In this document: positions 52,207 through 59,756 of the stretch, piece after piece
Position numbering within the stretch: the stretch's first letter is position 1
Layout: each line of letters opens with the position of its first letter
Source of the DNA: JAMZMI01 sp039970095
Lineage (GTDB): Bacteria; Bacteroidota; Bacteroidia; Cytophagales; Cyclobacteriaceae
DNA length: 64,000 bases
Reading direction: 5' to 3'
NCBI GenBank assembly: GCA_039970095.1
Contig: JBDVMP010000075.1
Span: 68,409-132,408 of the forward strand
Position numbers and translations under genes: made by a program
Notes under the pieces: generated by a model
What the model was told of the DNA's origin: nothing
Databases searched by the model: none
What the model saw: the letters and a program-made list of their open reading frames with translations, nothing else

Positions 52207-53637
52207 ATGAACAAAGACAAACAAGATCAAACCGAAGAAATCATAGATTTCGCCTCTTCATTGCGATGGAAAGTTGGGGACGACTTTCATGACAAACTCA
52301 CAGAAGCGATTTACTCTGATGCTGCTTCTATCACCAGCAGAGTAGAAACCAAAGGAGACGAGGAAAAGAGCTATTATTTTGATACGATGCTCGACAAGGT
52401 TCTGACAAGTCGAAAATTCGGATTCCCCATTATGGCCCTTATCCTTTCGGTGATCTTATGGCTAACCATCCAGGGCGCCAACTATCCCTCGAGCATGCTG
52501 AACACCCTGTTGCTGGAAATAATTTATCCATTTCTGAAATCTTTGTCACTTGCGGTAGGGCTACCATGGTGGCTCGACGGGTTTATATTGGATGGAGTAT
52601 ATATGGCTGTGGCATGGGTAATTGCAGTCATGCTCCCTCCTATGGCCATCTTCTTTCCGCTATTTACGTTGTTGGAAGATTTCGGCTATCTGCCCCGTGT
52701 TGCTTTCAATCTGGATGGGTTGTTTAAAAAAACCGGTGCGCATGGCAAGCAAGCACTAACCATGAGCATGGGCTGGGGATGCAATGCCGCAGGAGTGGTA
52801 GCCACAAGAATAATCGACAGCCCTAGAGAGCGATTAATCGCCATCATCACCAACAATTTTTCGTTATGCAACGGGCGCTGGCCAACTCAAATTTTGATCG
52901 CCACCATTTTCATCGGCGCACTGGTTCCCAGCGCATTCTCAGGCACAGTTTCTACTCTTGCTGTGATCTCTATTGCATTTGTAGGCATTGCTTTTATGTT
53001 TTTGAGCTCATGGCTACTTTCCAGAACCATGCTCAAGGGAGAAGTATCAACCTTCACTTTGGAGCTCCCTCCCTATCGTCCGCCACGATTCTGGAAAACC
53101 ATCTACACCTCCCTTATCGACAGAACCATCATCGTACTATGGAGGGCCATTGTATTCGCCGCACCGGCCGGAGCGGTCATATGGCTGATTTCAAACATCA
53201 ACATAGCAGACGTATCACTAGCGTCTCATGCAATTGACTTTCTAGATCCGTTTGGAATCTTGATCGGACTAAATGGAGTAATCCTTCTCGCCTATGTAGT
53301 AGCCATTCCGGCCAATGAGATTGTAATACCTACTGTGCTGATGCTCACAGTGGCTCACTTTGGCATCTCAGAATTTGGTGCGGGAGATGGGGTCATGTTC
53401 GAACTGGACTCTGTCTCAGAAACAGAAAATATCCTAAAAACGGGAGGCTGGACTTTGCTTACCGGAATAAACCTTATGCTGTTTAGCCTGCTTCACAACC
53501 CATGCAGCACAACCATTTTCACTATCTACAAAGAAACAAAAAGCTTGAAATGGACGAGTGTGGCAACATTCTTACCGATTGTCCTGGGTTTGGTAGTGTG
53601 TTTTTTAATCACACAATGCTGGCGCCTGGTCATGTGA
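52207..53637 (+). CDS. feoB: FeoB permease domain as a separate protein
   Basis: A 476-residue membrane protein equal to the C-terminal part of FeoB. Two Gate (nucleoside-recognition) domains are visible: MLPPMAIFFPLFTLLEDFGYLPRVAF with the FeoB core GWGCNAAGVVATRIIDSPRERLIAI, and the second with VIWLISNI and LLHNPCSTTIFTIYKET. The Cys in GWGCN and in NPCST are conserved Fe2+-path residues. The ATG at 52207 is preferred over an in-frame one at 52129, which lies inside the GTPase gene. It is the last gene of the iron operon, with a hairpin at its stop codon. Confidence 0.92.
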   Translation: MNKDKQDQTEEIIDFASSLRWKVGDDFHDKLTEAIYSDAASITSRVETKGDEEKSYYFDTMLDKVLTSRKFGFPIMALILSVILWLTIQGANYPSSMLNTLLLEIIYPFLKSLSLAVGLPWWLDGFILDGVYMAVAWVIAVMLPPMAIFFPLFTLLEDFGYLPRVAFNLDGLFKKTGAHGKQALTMSMGWGCNAAGVVATRIIDSPRERLIAIITNNFSLCNGRWPTQILIATIFIGALVPSAFSGTVSTLAVISIAFVGIAFMFLSSWLLSRTMLKGEVSTFTLELPPYRPPRFWKTIYTSLIDRTIIVLWRAIVFAAPAGAVIWLISNINIADVSLASHAIDFLDPFGILIGLNGVILLAYVVAIPANEIVIPTVLMLTVAHFGISEFGAGDGVMFELDSVSETENILKTGGWTLLTGINLMLFSLLHNPCSTTIFTIYKETKSLKWTSVATFLPIVLGLVVCFLITQCWRLVM

Positions 53638-53648
53638 CCAAACGCCAG
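53619..53648 (+). terminator. hairpin at the end of the iron operon
   Basis: Nested arms CTGGCG/CGCCAG and TGGTCA/TGACCA overlap the feoB stop codon. The downstream T-run is interrupted, so terminator strength is uncertain. Confidence 0.45.
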
Positions 53649-53662
53649 ACATAATTTCAATT

Positions 53663-54100
53663 TTATTTAAACACGTACCTCACATTGACCCCAAAGGATC
53701 CGAAATACAAATCTGTGGTTTCTATCAACACAAGTGTAGGCCGCCAGTCGGCACTGATGGAAATAGGCACATCATCTATTTTGTAAGAAAGCCCCAACTC
53801 TGCAGAACCAGCTAGTAATACGGTATTGCCAAGAAAAACAGTTGGCCCTACACCAGCATACCAGTTCATTGGGATATCACCCAAAGGTTTGTAGATAAAA
53901 TCCCAAAGAGCATCTACTCCTATCCCATTATTTCCAAAAGAAACATCCGTGTGTAGCATACTAAACTTGCTTGTAGAGAACAGCGCATCAATGGCTACAT
54001 TGCCGCCCGTGACGTCTCCAAAGCGCACACCTAACTCCTGAGCCTGTGCCAGGCTGCTGATTCCTACGAATAAGGCAAATAGTAAAATGATTTTTTTCAT
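53663..54100 (-). CDS. small outer-membrane beta-barrel protein
   Basis: A 145-residue protein with a signal peptide (MKKIILLFALFVGISSLAQAQ). The amphipathic strands end in aromatic residues: ELGVRFGDVTGG, VAIDALFSTSKFSMLHTDVSFG, MNWYAGVGPTVFLG, AGSAELGLSYKIDDVPISISADWRPTL, and the last strand GSFGVNVRYVFK. This is the pattern of eight-stranded OmpA/OmpX-like barrels. The function is unknown. It converges with the iron operon and diverges from mnmE. Confidence 0.78.
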   Translation of the reverse strand: MKKIILLFALFVGISSLAQAQELGVRFGDVTGGNVAIDALFSTSKFSMLHTDVSFGNNGIGVDALWDFIYKPLGDIPMNWYAGVGPTVFLGNTVLLAGSAELGLSYKIDDVPISISADWRPTLVLIETTDLYFGSFGVNVRYVFK

Positions 54101-54221
54101 GTCGTATCTGTTTTTATTGTATATGAAGCTGTAAAGCTAATATGCCAAATGCAAATTCGACCAACACCTCAGGCTCTTTCAAATGAAATAATCAAAACAT
54201 ATTATTCCCAATCGTTCATGG

Positions 54222-54229
54222 TAATTTTG
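54222..54229 (+). promoter_or_regulatory. -7 box directly before mnmE
   Basis: TAATTTTG matches TAnnTTTG and ends 4 bp before the ATG at 54234, so the mnmE mRNA may be leaderless. The -33 region is weak. Confidence 0.5.
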
Positions 54230-54233
54230 CGCC

Positions 54234-55592
54234 ATGAAGTTTGAGACAATTGTTGCGCTAGCTACTCCTCCCGGCGTGGGAGCCATAGGGGTCATTCGGG
54301 TATCAGGGCCAGATACTTTTGCCATTGTTAACGGTATTTTCAAGGGAAAAGACATTACCGCCCAACCCTCTCACACCATCCATTTCGGTACTATAAGAGA
54401 CGGTGACACCATTATCGATGAAGTGCTACTTTCTCTATTCAAAGCTCCAAATTCTTTTACCAAAGAAGACGTAATCGAAATCAGCTGCCATGGAAGCAAT
54501 TACATCATCCAGCAGCTCATAAAACTACTTTTGAAACAAGGTTGCAAGCTGGCCAAAGCGGGGGAGTTTACGCAAAGAGCTTTTATCAACGGCCGGTTTG
54601 ATTTGGCTCAAGCCGAAGCTGTCGCAGATTTAATTGCTGCCGAAAACGAGTCTATGCATGATGCTGCCATGAATCAAATGCGCGGGGGCTTTTCTTTGGA
54701 GATCAAGCATCTCAGAGAAAAACTGGTACATTTTGCCAGCATGATTGAGCTGGAGCTTGACTTTGCAGAAGAAGATGTGGAGTTTGCCAGCCGCGATGAA
54801 CTCAAAAAACTGATTCATGAACTCAAAAAGGTCATCATCAATCTTACCGAAAGCTTTACTCTTGGCAATGCCATCAAAAACGGCATACCTACGGTCATAG
54901 CTGGCAAACCCAACGCCGGCAAATCAACTTTGCTCAACGCACTGCTCAACGAAGAAAAAGCCATTGTTTCGGATATACCCGGCACAACCCGAGATGTGAT
55001 AGAAGATGTGATCAATGTGAACGGCATTGCTTTTCGTTTTACAGACACGGCGGGCATTCGTACCACAGCAGACAAGGTGGAGGCCATTGGTGTGGAACGT
55101 ACCTACGCCAAAATGAAAGAAGCTTCGGTGATCATTTACCTGATTGATCTGATAAACGACACTCCTGTAGAACTGAAACGACAGGTCAAATATCTCAAAG
55201 AGCTGAATGTCCCCTACCTGCTGGTGGGAAACAAAATGGACGGAGCACAAAAAGAACTCAAGCTCCTGATGGATGCTGAGGCGTCTATTCTAATATCAGC
55301 CAGTCAAAAAGAAAACCTTGAAAACCTGAAAGAAGCACTCAAAACCCTCGTATCTCTGGACAGCTTCAAAACCGGAAACACGGTGGTGACCAACCTGAGA
55401 CACTACGAAAGCCTGATGGAAACGAACAAAGCTCTGGATGATGTTTTGACGGGTATTGACAATGAGGTAACGAACGATTTTGTGGCCATGGACATCCGCA
55501 ACTCTCTTTATCACCTTGGCCTAATCACAGGTGAGATCACAACGGATGATCTACTCGAAAACATCTTCTCCAAGTTCTGTATCGGGAAGTAG
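54234..55592 (+). CDS. mnmE: tRNA uridine-5-carboxymethylaminomethyl(34) synthesis GTPase MnmE
   Basis: MnmE works with MnmG to modify the wobble uridine of several tRNAs. The 452 residues show the tetrahydrofolate-binding N-terminal domain (IVALATPPGVGAIGVIRVSG), a helical domain, and the inserted G domain: G1 GKPNAGKST, G2 IPGTTRDV, G3 DTAGIR, G4 NKMDG. The protein ends in the diagnostic C-terminal FCIGK with the catalytic cysteine. The start ATG is immediately preceded by a -7 box. The palindrome arrays of the GIY-YIG locus begin 10 bp after its stop codon. Confidence 0.97.
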   Translation: MKFETIVALATPPGVGAIGVIRVSGPDTFAIVNGIFKGKDITAQPSHTIHFGTIRDGDTIIDEVLLSLFKAPNSFTKEDVIEISCHGSNYIIQQLIKLLLKQGCKLAKAGEFTQRAFINGRFDLAQAEAVADLIAAENESMHDAAMNQMRGGFSLEIKHLREKLVHFASMIELELDFAEEDVEFASRDELKKLIHELKKVIINLTESFTLGNAIKNGIPTVIAGKPNAGKSTLLNALLNEEKAIVSDIPGTTRDVIEDVINVNGIAFRFTDTAGIRTTADKVEAIGVERTYAKMKEASVIIYLIDLINDTPVELKRQVKYLKELNVPYLLVGNKMDGAQKELKLLMDAEASILISASQKENLENLKEALKTLVSLDSFKTGNTVVTNLRHYESLMETNKALDDVLTGIDNEVTNDFVAMDIRNSLYHLGLITGEITTDDLLENIFSKFCIGK

Positions 55593-55601
55593 AACTACCA
55601 C

Positions 55602-55918
55602 CAACAAATGTCATTGCCTGGCCGGCCGCCTACAAGCGTCACTCCCTCGGGTACCCCAACAAGCGTCATTGCCTGAATCAATTAAACGGATGCAATCATC
55701 AAGTAAGATCAAAGTTTGATTCTAAGGCAATCTGCTTGGTGGTGGTAGTAGTGTACCATGAGACTCCCCTAGAATTACATCTTAATCCTACTTGAGATTG
55801 TTCACCCTGCATGTAATTCGGGGGCGCACGGCAAGGGAGTGATGGGATGGACAGGGGCGCACAGCTAGTGAGTGACGTAACGCGTAAGAGTGTGACGCGT
55901 CACATACAGGGAGTGACG
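55602..55918. repeat. left palindrome array flanking the GIY-YIG nuclease gene
   Basis: This non-coding stretch is built from copies of one structured element. Hairpin A (55660-55738) has outer stem CAAGC/GCTTG, an internal loop GTC against CT, middle stem ATTGCCT/AGGCAAT, an unpaired TA, and inner stem GAATC/GATTC. Hairpin B (55761-55824) is an inverted relative with CCCC, TA bulge, and GAATTACAT/ATGTAATTC. Extra half-arms occur as direct copies at 55602-55619 and 55633-55647 and as inverted copies at 55834-55842 and 55908-55918. GGGCGCAC occurs twice (55822, 55855). TGTGACGCGTCACA at 55891-55904 is a perfect palindrome. The right array repeats this plan. Confidence 0.85.
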
Positions 55919-55955
55919 AGGTTGAATACTTCCAACACATCGTTATCTTTAACTA

Positions 55956-56258
55956 ATGAGAGCAAAAGGAGGCTATGCCTATATTGTAGCAAACAAAACG
56001 AGGACCGTTCTCTATGTCGGCGTTACCAATAATCTACATCGGAGAATCTCTGAGCATAAAAGCGGATCCGGCTCAGTATTTACGGGCAAATACAATTGTC
56101 ACGATCTGATGTATTATGAGTTCTTCCCAACAATTGTTGAGGCTATTCACCGGGAAAAGCGATTGAAGAAATACACCAGACTTAGAAAGGAAGAGCTTAT
56201 CAAAGCATTTAACCCTGAATTTGAGGACCTCTTTGATCAGATAGAAGACTTTCAATGA
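55956..56258 (+). CDS. GIY-YIG nuclease, single domain
   Basis: A 100-residue protein consisting of the GIY-YIG fold alone. The family opening is GGYAYIVAN (Y9, I10), the second part of the motif is LYVGVTNN (Y20, G22), followed by the catalytic arginine and histidine in NLHRRISEHK (R29/R30, H34) and the metal-binding glutamate in TIVEAIHREKRLKKY (E62). All catalytic residues are present, so the protein is probably an active endonuclease. Close relatives (UvrC-like, UPF0213) are common in Bacteroidota and their role is unknown. The gene is embedded between two arrays of the same palindromic repeats. A -7-like TATCTTTA ends 4 bp before its ATG. Confidence 0.92.
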   Translation: MRAKGGYAYIVANKTRTVLYVGVTNNLHRRISEHKSGSGSVFTGKYNCHDLMYYEFFPTIVEAIHREKRLKKYTRLRKEELIKAFNPEFEDLFDQIEDFQ

Positions 56259-56279
56259 TATGCGTTTTGAGTAATGGCC

Positions 56280-56503
56280 GGGCGCACCCGAATGCAGTAA
56301 ACACGAACAACAAGCGTCATTGCCTAGCCTGGCCACCGACAAGCGTCACTCCCTGAATTCTAGCGCAGCGAATTCTAAGGGAGTCTGCTTGGTGGTTTAT
56401 AATCCAAAGCTCCCTGAGACTCCCCTAGAATTGAACATTGTGTACCGTACAAATTCACAACCACTTAATCAATTCGGGGAGTGACGGAATAGAAAGGGCG
56501 CAC
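56280..56503. repeat. right palindrome array flanking the GIY-YIG nuclease gene
   Basis: The array follows the same plan as the left side. It begins with GGGCGCAC (56280), then half-arms CAAGCGTCATTGCCT (56311) and the full hairpin C (56340-56391): outer stem CAAGC/GCTTG, GTC against CT, middle stem ACTCCCT/AGGGAGT, TA bulge, inner stem GAATTC/GAATTC, loop of 9 nt. Hairpin D (56417-56484) is inverted: ACTCCCC, TA bulge, GAATTGA / TCAATTC, GGGGAGT, with AG against GAC as internal loop. GGGCGCAC recurs at 56496. Against hairpin A, hairpin C changes two pairs of the middle stem (T-A to C-G, G-C to C-G) with pairing kept. Confidence 0.85.
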
Positions 56504-56546
56504 GGCTAGTAAGGAGAGAATTGAATAAGACGAACAAGCCCAGCAC

Positions 56547-56571
56547 GTCACTGCGAGGTACGAAGCAGTCT
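56547..56571. repeat. minimal form of the palindrome
   Basis: GTC, then ACTGC, a 10-nt loop (GAGGTACGAA), then GCAGT and CT. It keeps the GTC/CT internal loop of the larger hairpins but has a 5-bp stem and no TA bulge. Sequences of this type are, as I recall, common repeats between genes in many Bacteroidota. Confidence 0.75.
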
Positions 56572-56579
56572 GACATCTT

Positions 56580-56619
56580 GTTAACAAGCGTTAATAGGCG
56601 TTAACATTTGTTAAGGAGT
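56580..56619 (+). repeat. 10-bp tandem repeat of GTTAA, four units
   Basis: GTTAACAAGC, GTTAATAGGC, GTTAACATTT and GTTAAGGAGT start at 56580, 56590, 56600 and 56610. The GTTAA core recurs every 10 bp, about one helical turn, upstream of the NEW3 gene. It may be a protein-binding site. Confidence 0.55.
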
Positions 56620-56740
56620 GATTTTCCTGTTATGAAATCTGGGTGCCTGAAAATTAATTTGCGGTCAAATCTGGTTTTCCCCGAGCATGTAAGGGCGGAT
56701 AAAAATGTTAATTGATAGATAACCTTTTAATTCGATTTTT

Positions 56741-57592
56741 ATGTTAGAGCTAAAATCTATTTCGAAGCAACTCAAAAAAATTGAGTTCTCATTATTCAGC
56801 GTTTTGCTGATCACTACCCTCTCCTTCCCGCTAAGAGGATTGTCTCAAAGTCAACCTGACGCTTCTTTTTCGTCTAACCTTTATAATATTGAAAACACCA
56901 CGAAGGAGACTTTCAGGTACAGTACCACGCTGAAAAACAACACAAAAGAAGCACGAATGTATCAGCTTAAAGCTGATATTCCGGATGGCTGGAGAGCATC
57001 ATTCAAAAGCCGAGGCAGCAACATCACTTCCATCAATGTAGAGAGCAAAAAGACTGAAAGCATCAGTGTGGAAATAAAGCCTGCTTACGAATGTGAGCCT
57101 GCCAAATACGAAATACCGATAACGGCCACTTCAGAATTTGACACATTGGGTTTTGTTTTGGAAGCGGTAGTCAAAGGCAACTACGATGTGCAACTGACTA
57201 CCCCCACTGGCCTTCTTAGCGGCAAGGTGACTGAAGGCAAGAAAAAAGAAATCGCGCTGAAGATCAAAAACACCGGCACCCTGCCCTTGAGCGACCTGGA
57301 TCTGTCTTCGCGCACACCCTCAAAATGGGAAGCTACCTTCTCTCCCAGCTCGATAGACCTCCTGGAACCGGGCAAATCCTACGATGCTACAGTTACACTG
57401 AGCATCCCCGATAAAACGCTACCGGGTGACTATATCGCCAATCTGACGGTAAAAAACGCCGATGCTAAAAGCAGTGTCGATTATCGCACTACAGTCCAAA
57501 CCTCCATACTGGCCGGCTGGATAGGCATTCTGGTGATCCTCATCGCCGTGGGCATTGTCGTTTTACTTATTCGCAAGTTTGGCAGAAGATAA
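56741..57592 (+). CDS. NEW3-domain membrane-anchored exported protein
   Basis: A 283-residue protein with an N-terminal signal or anchor (about 17-36), two immunoglobulin-like NEW3 (alpha-galactosidase-associated) domains, and a C-terminal membrane helix (about 258-277, GWIGILVILIAVGIVVLLIRKFG). NEW3 motifs are YQLKADIPDGWRASFKS and LSSRTPSKWEATFSPSSIDLLEPGKSYDATVTLSIPD with GDYIANLTVKN. It is the first gene of a trio with an ABC ATPase and permease, a gene order seen in other bacteria and archaea. It presumably supports or feeds the transporter from outside; the substrate is unknown. Confidence 0.85.
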   Translation: MLELKSISKQLKKIEFSLFSVLLITTLSFPLRGLSQSQPDASFSSNLYNIENTTKETFRYSTTLKNNTKEARMYQLKADIPDGWRASFKSRGSNITSINVESKKTESISVEIKPAYECEPAKYEIPITATSEFDTLGFVLEAVVKGNYDVQLTTPTGLLSGKVTEGKKKEIALKIKNTGTLPLSDLDLSSRTPSKWEATFSPSSIDLLEPGKSYDATVTLSIPDKTLPGDYIANLTVKNADAKSSVDYRTTVQTSILAGWIGILVILIAVGIVVLLIRKFGRR

Positions 57593-57600
57593 TTAGCGTC

Positions 57601-58539
57601 ATGAGAGAAGCAATAATACAATTGACGAACCTGTCTAAAAGCTATGGTTCGTTAAAGGCCGTGGATTGTTTGAACCTCAACATTCACAAAGGGGAAATCT
57701 TCGGGTTGCTAGGCCCTAATGGTGCAGGAAAAACCACCACCATCCTGATGTTGCTAGGGCTGACCGAACCTGACGAAGGTGAAGTCCGTGTCTGTGATCA
57801 CAATTCCACCAAAGACCCCATTGCGGTCAAAAAAAAGGTGGGCTATATGCCTGATAGTCTGGGGTTCTATGATGACATGACCGCCTGGCTAAACCTCATG
57901 TACATTGGCGAACTGAACGGCATCCCAAAGGATCAGTTGGAGCAGCTTTGTATGGAATGCATCAGGTCTGTGGGTCTGAGTGAGCAAGTCATCCACAAAA
58001 AGACCTCCACGTTTTCTCGTGGCATGAAGCAACGTCTGGGGCTGGCTGAGGTACTCATCAAGCAGCCGGAAGTGATCATCCTGGATGAACCGACACTAGG
58101 TATTGACCCCATCGGGGTAAAGGAATTTCTGGATTTGATCGTGAAAATGAGCAGAGAAAAGGGACTCACCGTCCTCCTCTCATCTCATCATCTGGAGCAG
58201 GTACAGCAGGTATGTGACCGGATGGGCATTTTTGTAAACGGTAAGCTGATGGCCGAAGGTGACCTGGAGTCTCTGGCCAAACATCTGCAGACGGAAAACA
58301 ATTTGCGGGTGCAAGTGACTTTACAAAATGACTTGCCGAAACCGTGGAAAGATGAGCAGAAAATCCACGATTTAGGGGCTGTCGAAAGCATTGCTGTAAA
58401 TGGCCAAAGCGTGGATATTTCCATGAAAGAAGACATTACCCCTGACATTGTTCGGTTTTTCGCCAAAGAGGGATATGACGTCACAGGCGTTCAAAAGAAA
58501 GGGTATCAGCTGGAGGATATTTATCAGTCATATTTTTAA
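57601..58539 (+). CDS. ABC transporter ATP-binding protein (ABC-2 type)
   Basis: A 312-residue ATPase. Walker A is GPNGAGKTTT, the Q loop MPDSLGFYDDMTAWLNLMYIGEL, the signature FSRGMKQRLGLAEV, Walker B VIILDEPTLGID and the H loop LLSSHHLEQV. The C-terminal extension (about 235-312) with QLEDIYQSYF is typical of the CcmA/DrrA group, which pairs with ABC-2 permeases. It starts 8 bp after the NEW3 gene and 20 bp before the permease, so the three are one operon. NosF-like transporters are the closest known comparison. Confidence 0.93.
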   Translation: MREAIIQLTNLSKSYGSLKAVDCLNLNIHKGEIFGLLGPNGAGKTTTILMLLGLTEPDEGEVRVCDHNSTKDPIAVKKKVGYMPDSLGFYDDMTAWLNLMYIGELNGIPKDQLEQLCMECIRSVGLSEQVIHKKTSTFSRGMKQRLGLAEVLIKQPEVIILDEPTLGIDPIGVKEFLDLIVKMSREKGLTVLLSSHHLEQVQQVCDRMGIFVNGKLMAEGDLESLAKHLQTENNLRVQVTLQNDLPKPWKDEQKIHDLGAVESIAVNGQSVDISMKEDITPDIVRFFAKEGYDVTGVQKKGYQLEDIYQSYF

Positions 58540-58559
58540 GTAAACTGAAAAAAGGAAAT

Positions 58560-59537
58560 ATGGAAAATACAATCAATGTTCCTGCCATACCCATGTCAAG
58601 CCCCTTTTGGGTAATGGTGAGAAAAGAAATAGCCGGGCAAATTCGCAGCTGGAAGTTTATCATTTTGCTGATACTGGTGCTCCTCACCTTTTGGGGATCC
58701 ATGCTCGTTTCGATGAGTAACCTACGGTCAATCGTGTCTTCTGTCAAAGACCCTGATTCGCTTTTTTTGTACCTTAAGATACTCACATCCACAGCTGGGA
58801 GTCTCCCACCCTTTCATGTGTTTCTGAGCTTCTTGGGTCCACTTTTGGGGATCAGTATGGGATTTGATGCGATCAATGCTGAAAAACAAAACGGCACGCT
58901 CAACCGGATCATGGCACAGCCTGTTTACCGGGACAATCTGCTGTTGTCAAAATTTGTAAGTGTTCTGCTCCTGATTGGCGCGCTGCTACTGACCCTCACA
59001 CTTCTGATGATCGGCTCAGGCATCATCCTCACCGGAGTACTAATAGAAGTCGAAGAGATGCTGAGAATCTTAAGTCACACGGTGGTGAGCGTTTGCTATA
59101 TCGGGTTTTGGTTGGCCGTTTCCATTCTGTTGTCTATTGCGTTTAGGCAACCCGCTACATCTGCCCTTACCGCCATCGGTATTTGGATCTTCTTTACTGT
59201 GTTTTATGAAATCATCATCAACCTGGTGATCAAGGCGGTTATGCCTGATGCTGCATCTCAGTCGGATTTAATACAATTTTATGATCTGATCTTTAAATTC
59301 ATGCGACTGGCTCCCAGTCAGCTGTACGCTGATGCCACTACAGCCCTGCTGATGCCTTCTATTCGCAGTTTGGGGCCAGTGACCATGGATCAAATGGCCG
59401 GCGCTATCCCCTCTCAGTTACCATTGAAGGAAAGCCTGTTGATCGTATGGCCTCAGGTGAGTGGGCTGATTGCCGCTACAGTAGTATGCTTTGCCCTGGC
59501 GTACTACAAGTTTATGCGCAGAGAGATCAGAAGCTGA
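58560..59537 (+). CDS. ABC-2 family transporter permease
   Basis: A 325-residue permease with six membrane segments: near 28-50, then after the loop with the segment LGPLLGISMGFDAINAEKQNGTLNRIMAQPVYRDNLLLSKF, and four further helices to the end (SGLIAATVVCFALAYYKFMRRE). The cytoplasmic NGTLNRIMAQPV motif is the ABC-2/NosY-type coupling region. It forms the channel partner of the ATPase upstream. The substrate cannot be named. The operon ends here, followed by REP-like hairpins. Confidence 0.9.
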   Translation: MENTINVPAIPMSSPFWVMVRKEIAGQIRSWKFIILLILVLLTFWGSMLVSMSNLRSIVSSVKDPDSLFLYLKILTSTAGSLPPFHVFLSFLGPLLGISMGFDAINAEKQNGTLNRIMAQPVYRDNLLLSKFVSVLLLIGALLLTLTLLMIGSGIILTGVLIEVEEMLRILSHTVVSVCYIGFWLAVSILLSIAFRQPATSALTAIGIWIFFTVFYEIIINLVIKAVMPDAASQSDLIQFYDLIFKFMRLAPSQLYADATTALLMPSIRSLGPVTMDQMAGAIPSQLPLKESLLIVWPQVSGLIAATVVCFALAYYKFMRREIRS

Positions 59538-59616
59538 TGAAATGAATCTTGCGATGAATTGATGGGGGACTCTCGTACATGATAGTGATCGGCTCGCCAC
59601 TATCCTAAAGAAATCT

Positions 59617-59652
59617 GACAGGTGTCCTTCGACAAGCTCAGGATGACCTGTC
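59617..59652. repeat. REP-like inverted repeat, second family
   Basis: Outer arms GACAGG/CCTGTC and inner TCCT/AGGA surround TCGACAAGCTC. The core CTTCGACAAGCTCAGGATGA is a repeat that I recall from intergenic regions of many unrelated bacteria. It may act as a bidirectional terminator between the ABC operon and the DUF4153 gene. Confidence 0.65.
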
Positions 59653-59673
59653 GGGTTTTAGGAAATAGAAGCA

Positions 59674-59698
59674 CATGGATGGCAACAAAGCATCCATG
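59674..59698. terminator. hairpin in the gap before the DUF4153 gene end
   Basis: Arms CATGGATG/CATCCATG around a 9-nt loop. The T-run is short, so termination is uncertain. Confidence 0.35.
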
Positions 59699-59756
59699 CG
59701 ACTTTAACCACCTTTGGTGCTTTACTCGCATGTAGAATATTGACAGCACCATTGGA

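Noticed and set aside
51431..53637. feoB frameshift pseudogene
   Set aside because: Both halves have complete domains, proper start and stop codons and tight spacing, which favours a genuine split.
55847..56032. Short frame overlapping the start of the GIY-YIG gene
   Set aside because: Most of it translates the palindrome array and it uses a different frame from the nuclease.
55602..56571. CRISPR array
   Set aside because: Repeats are unequal, occur in both orientations, form bulged hairpins and have no regular spacers; no cas genes are present.
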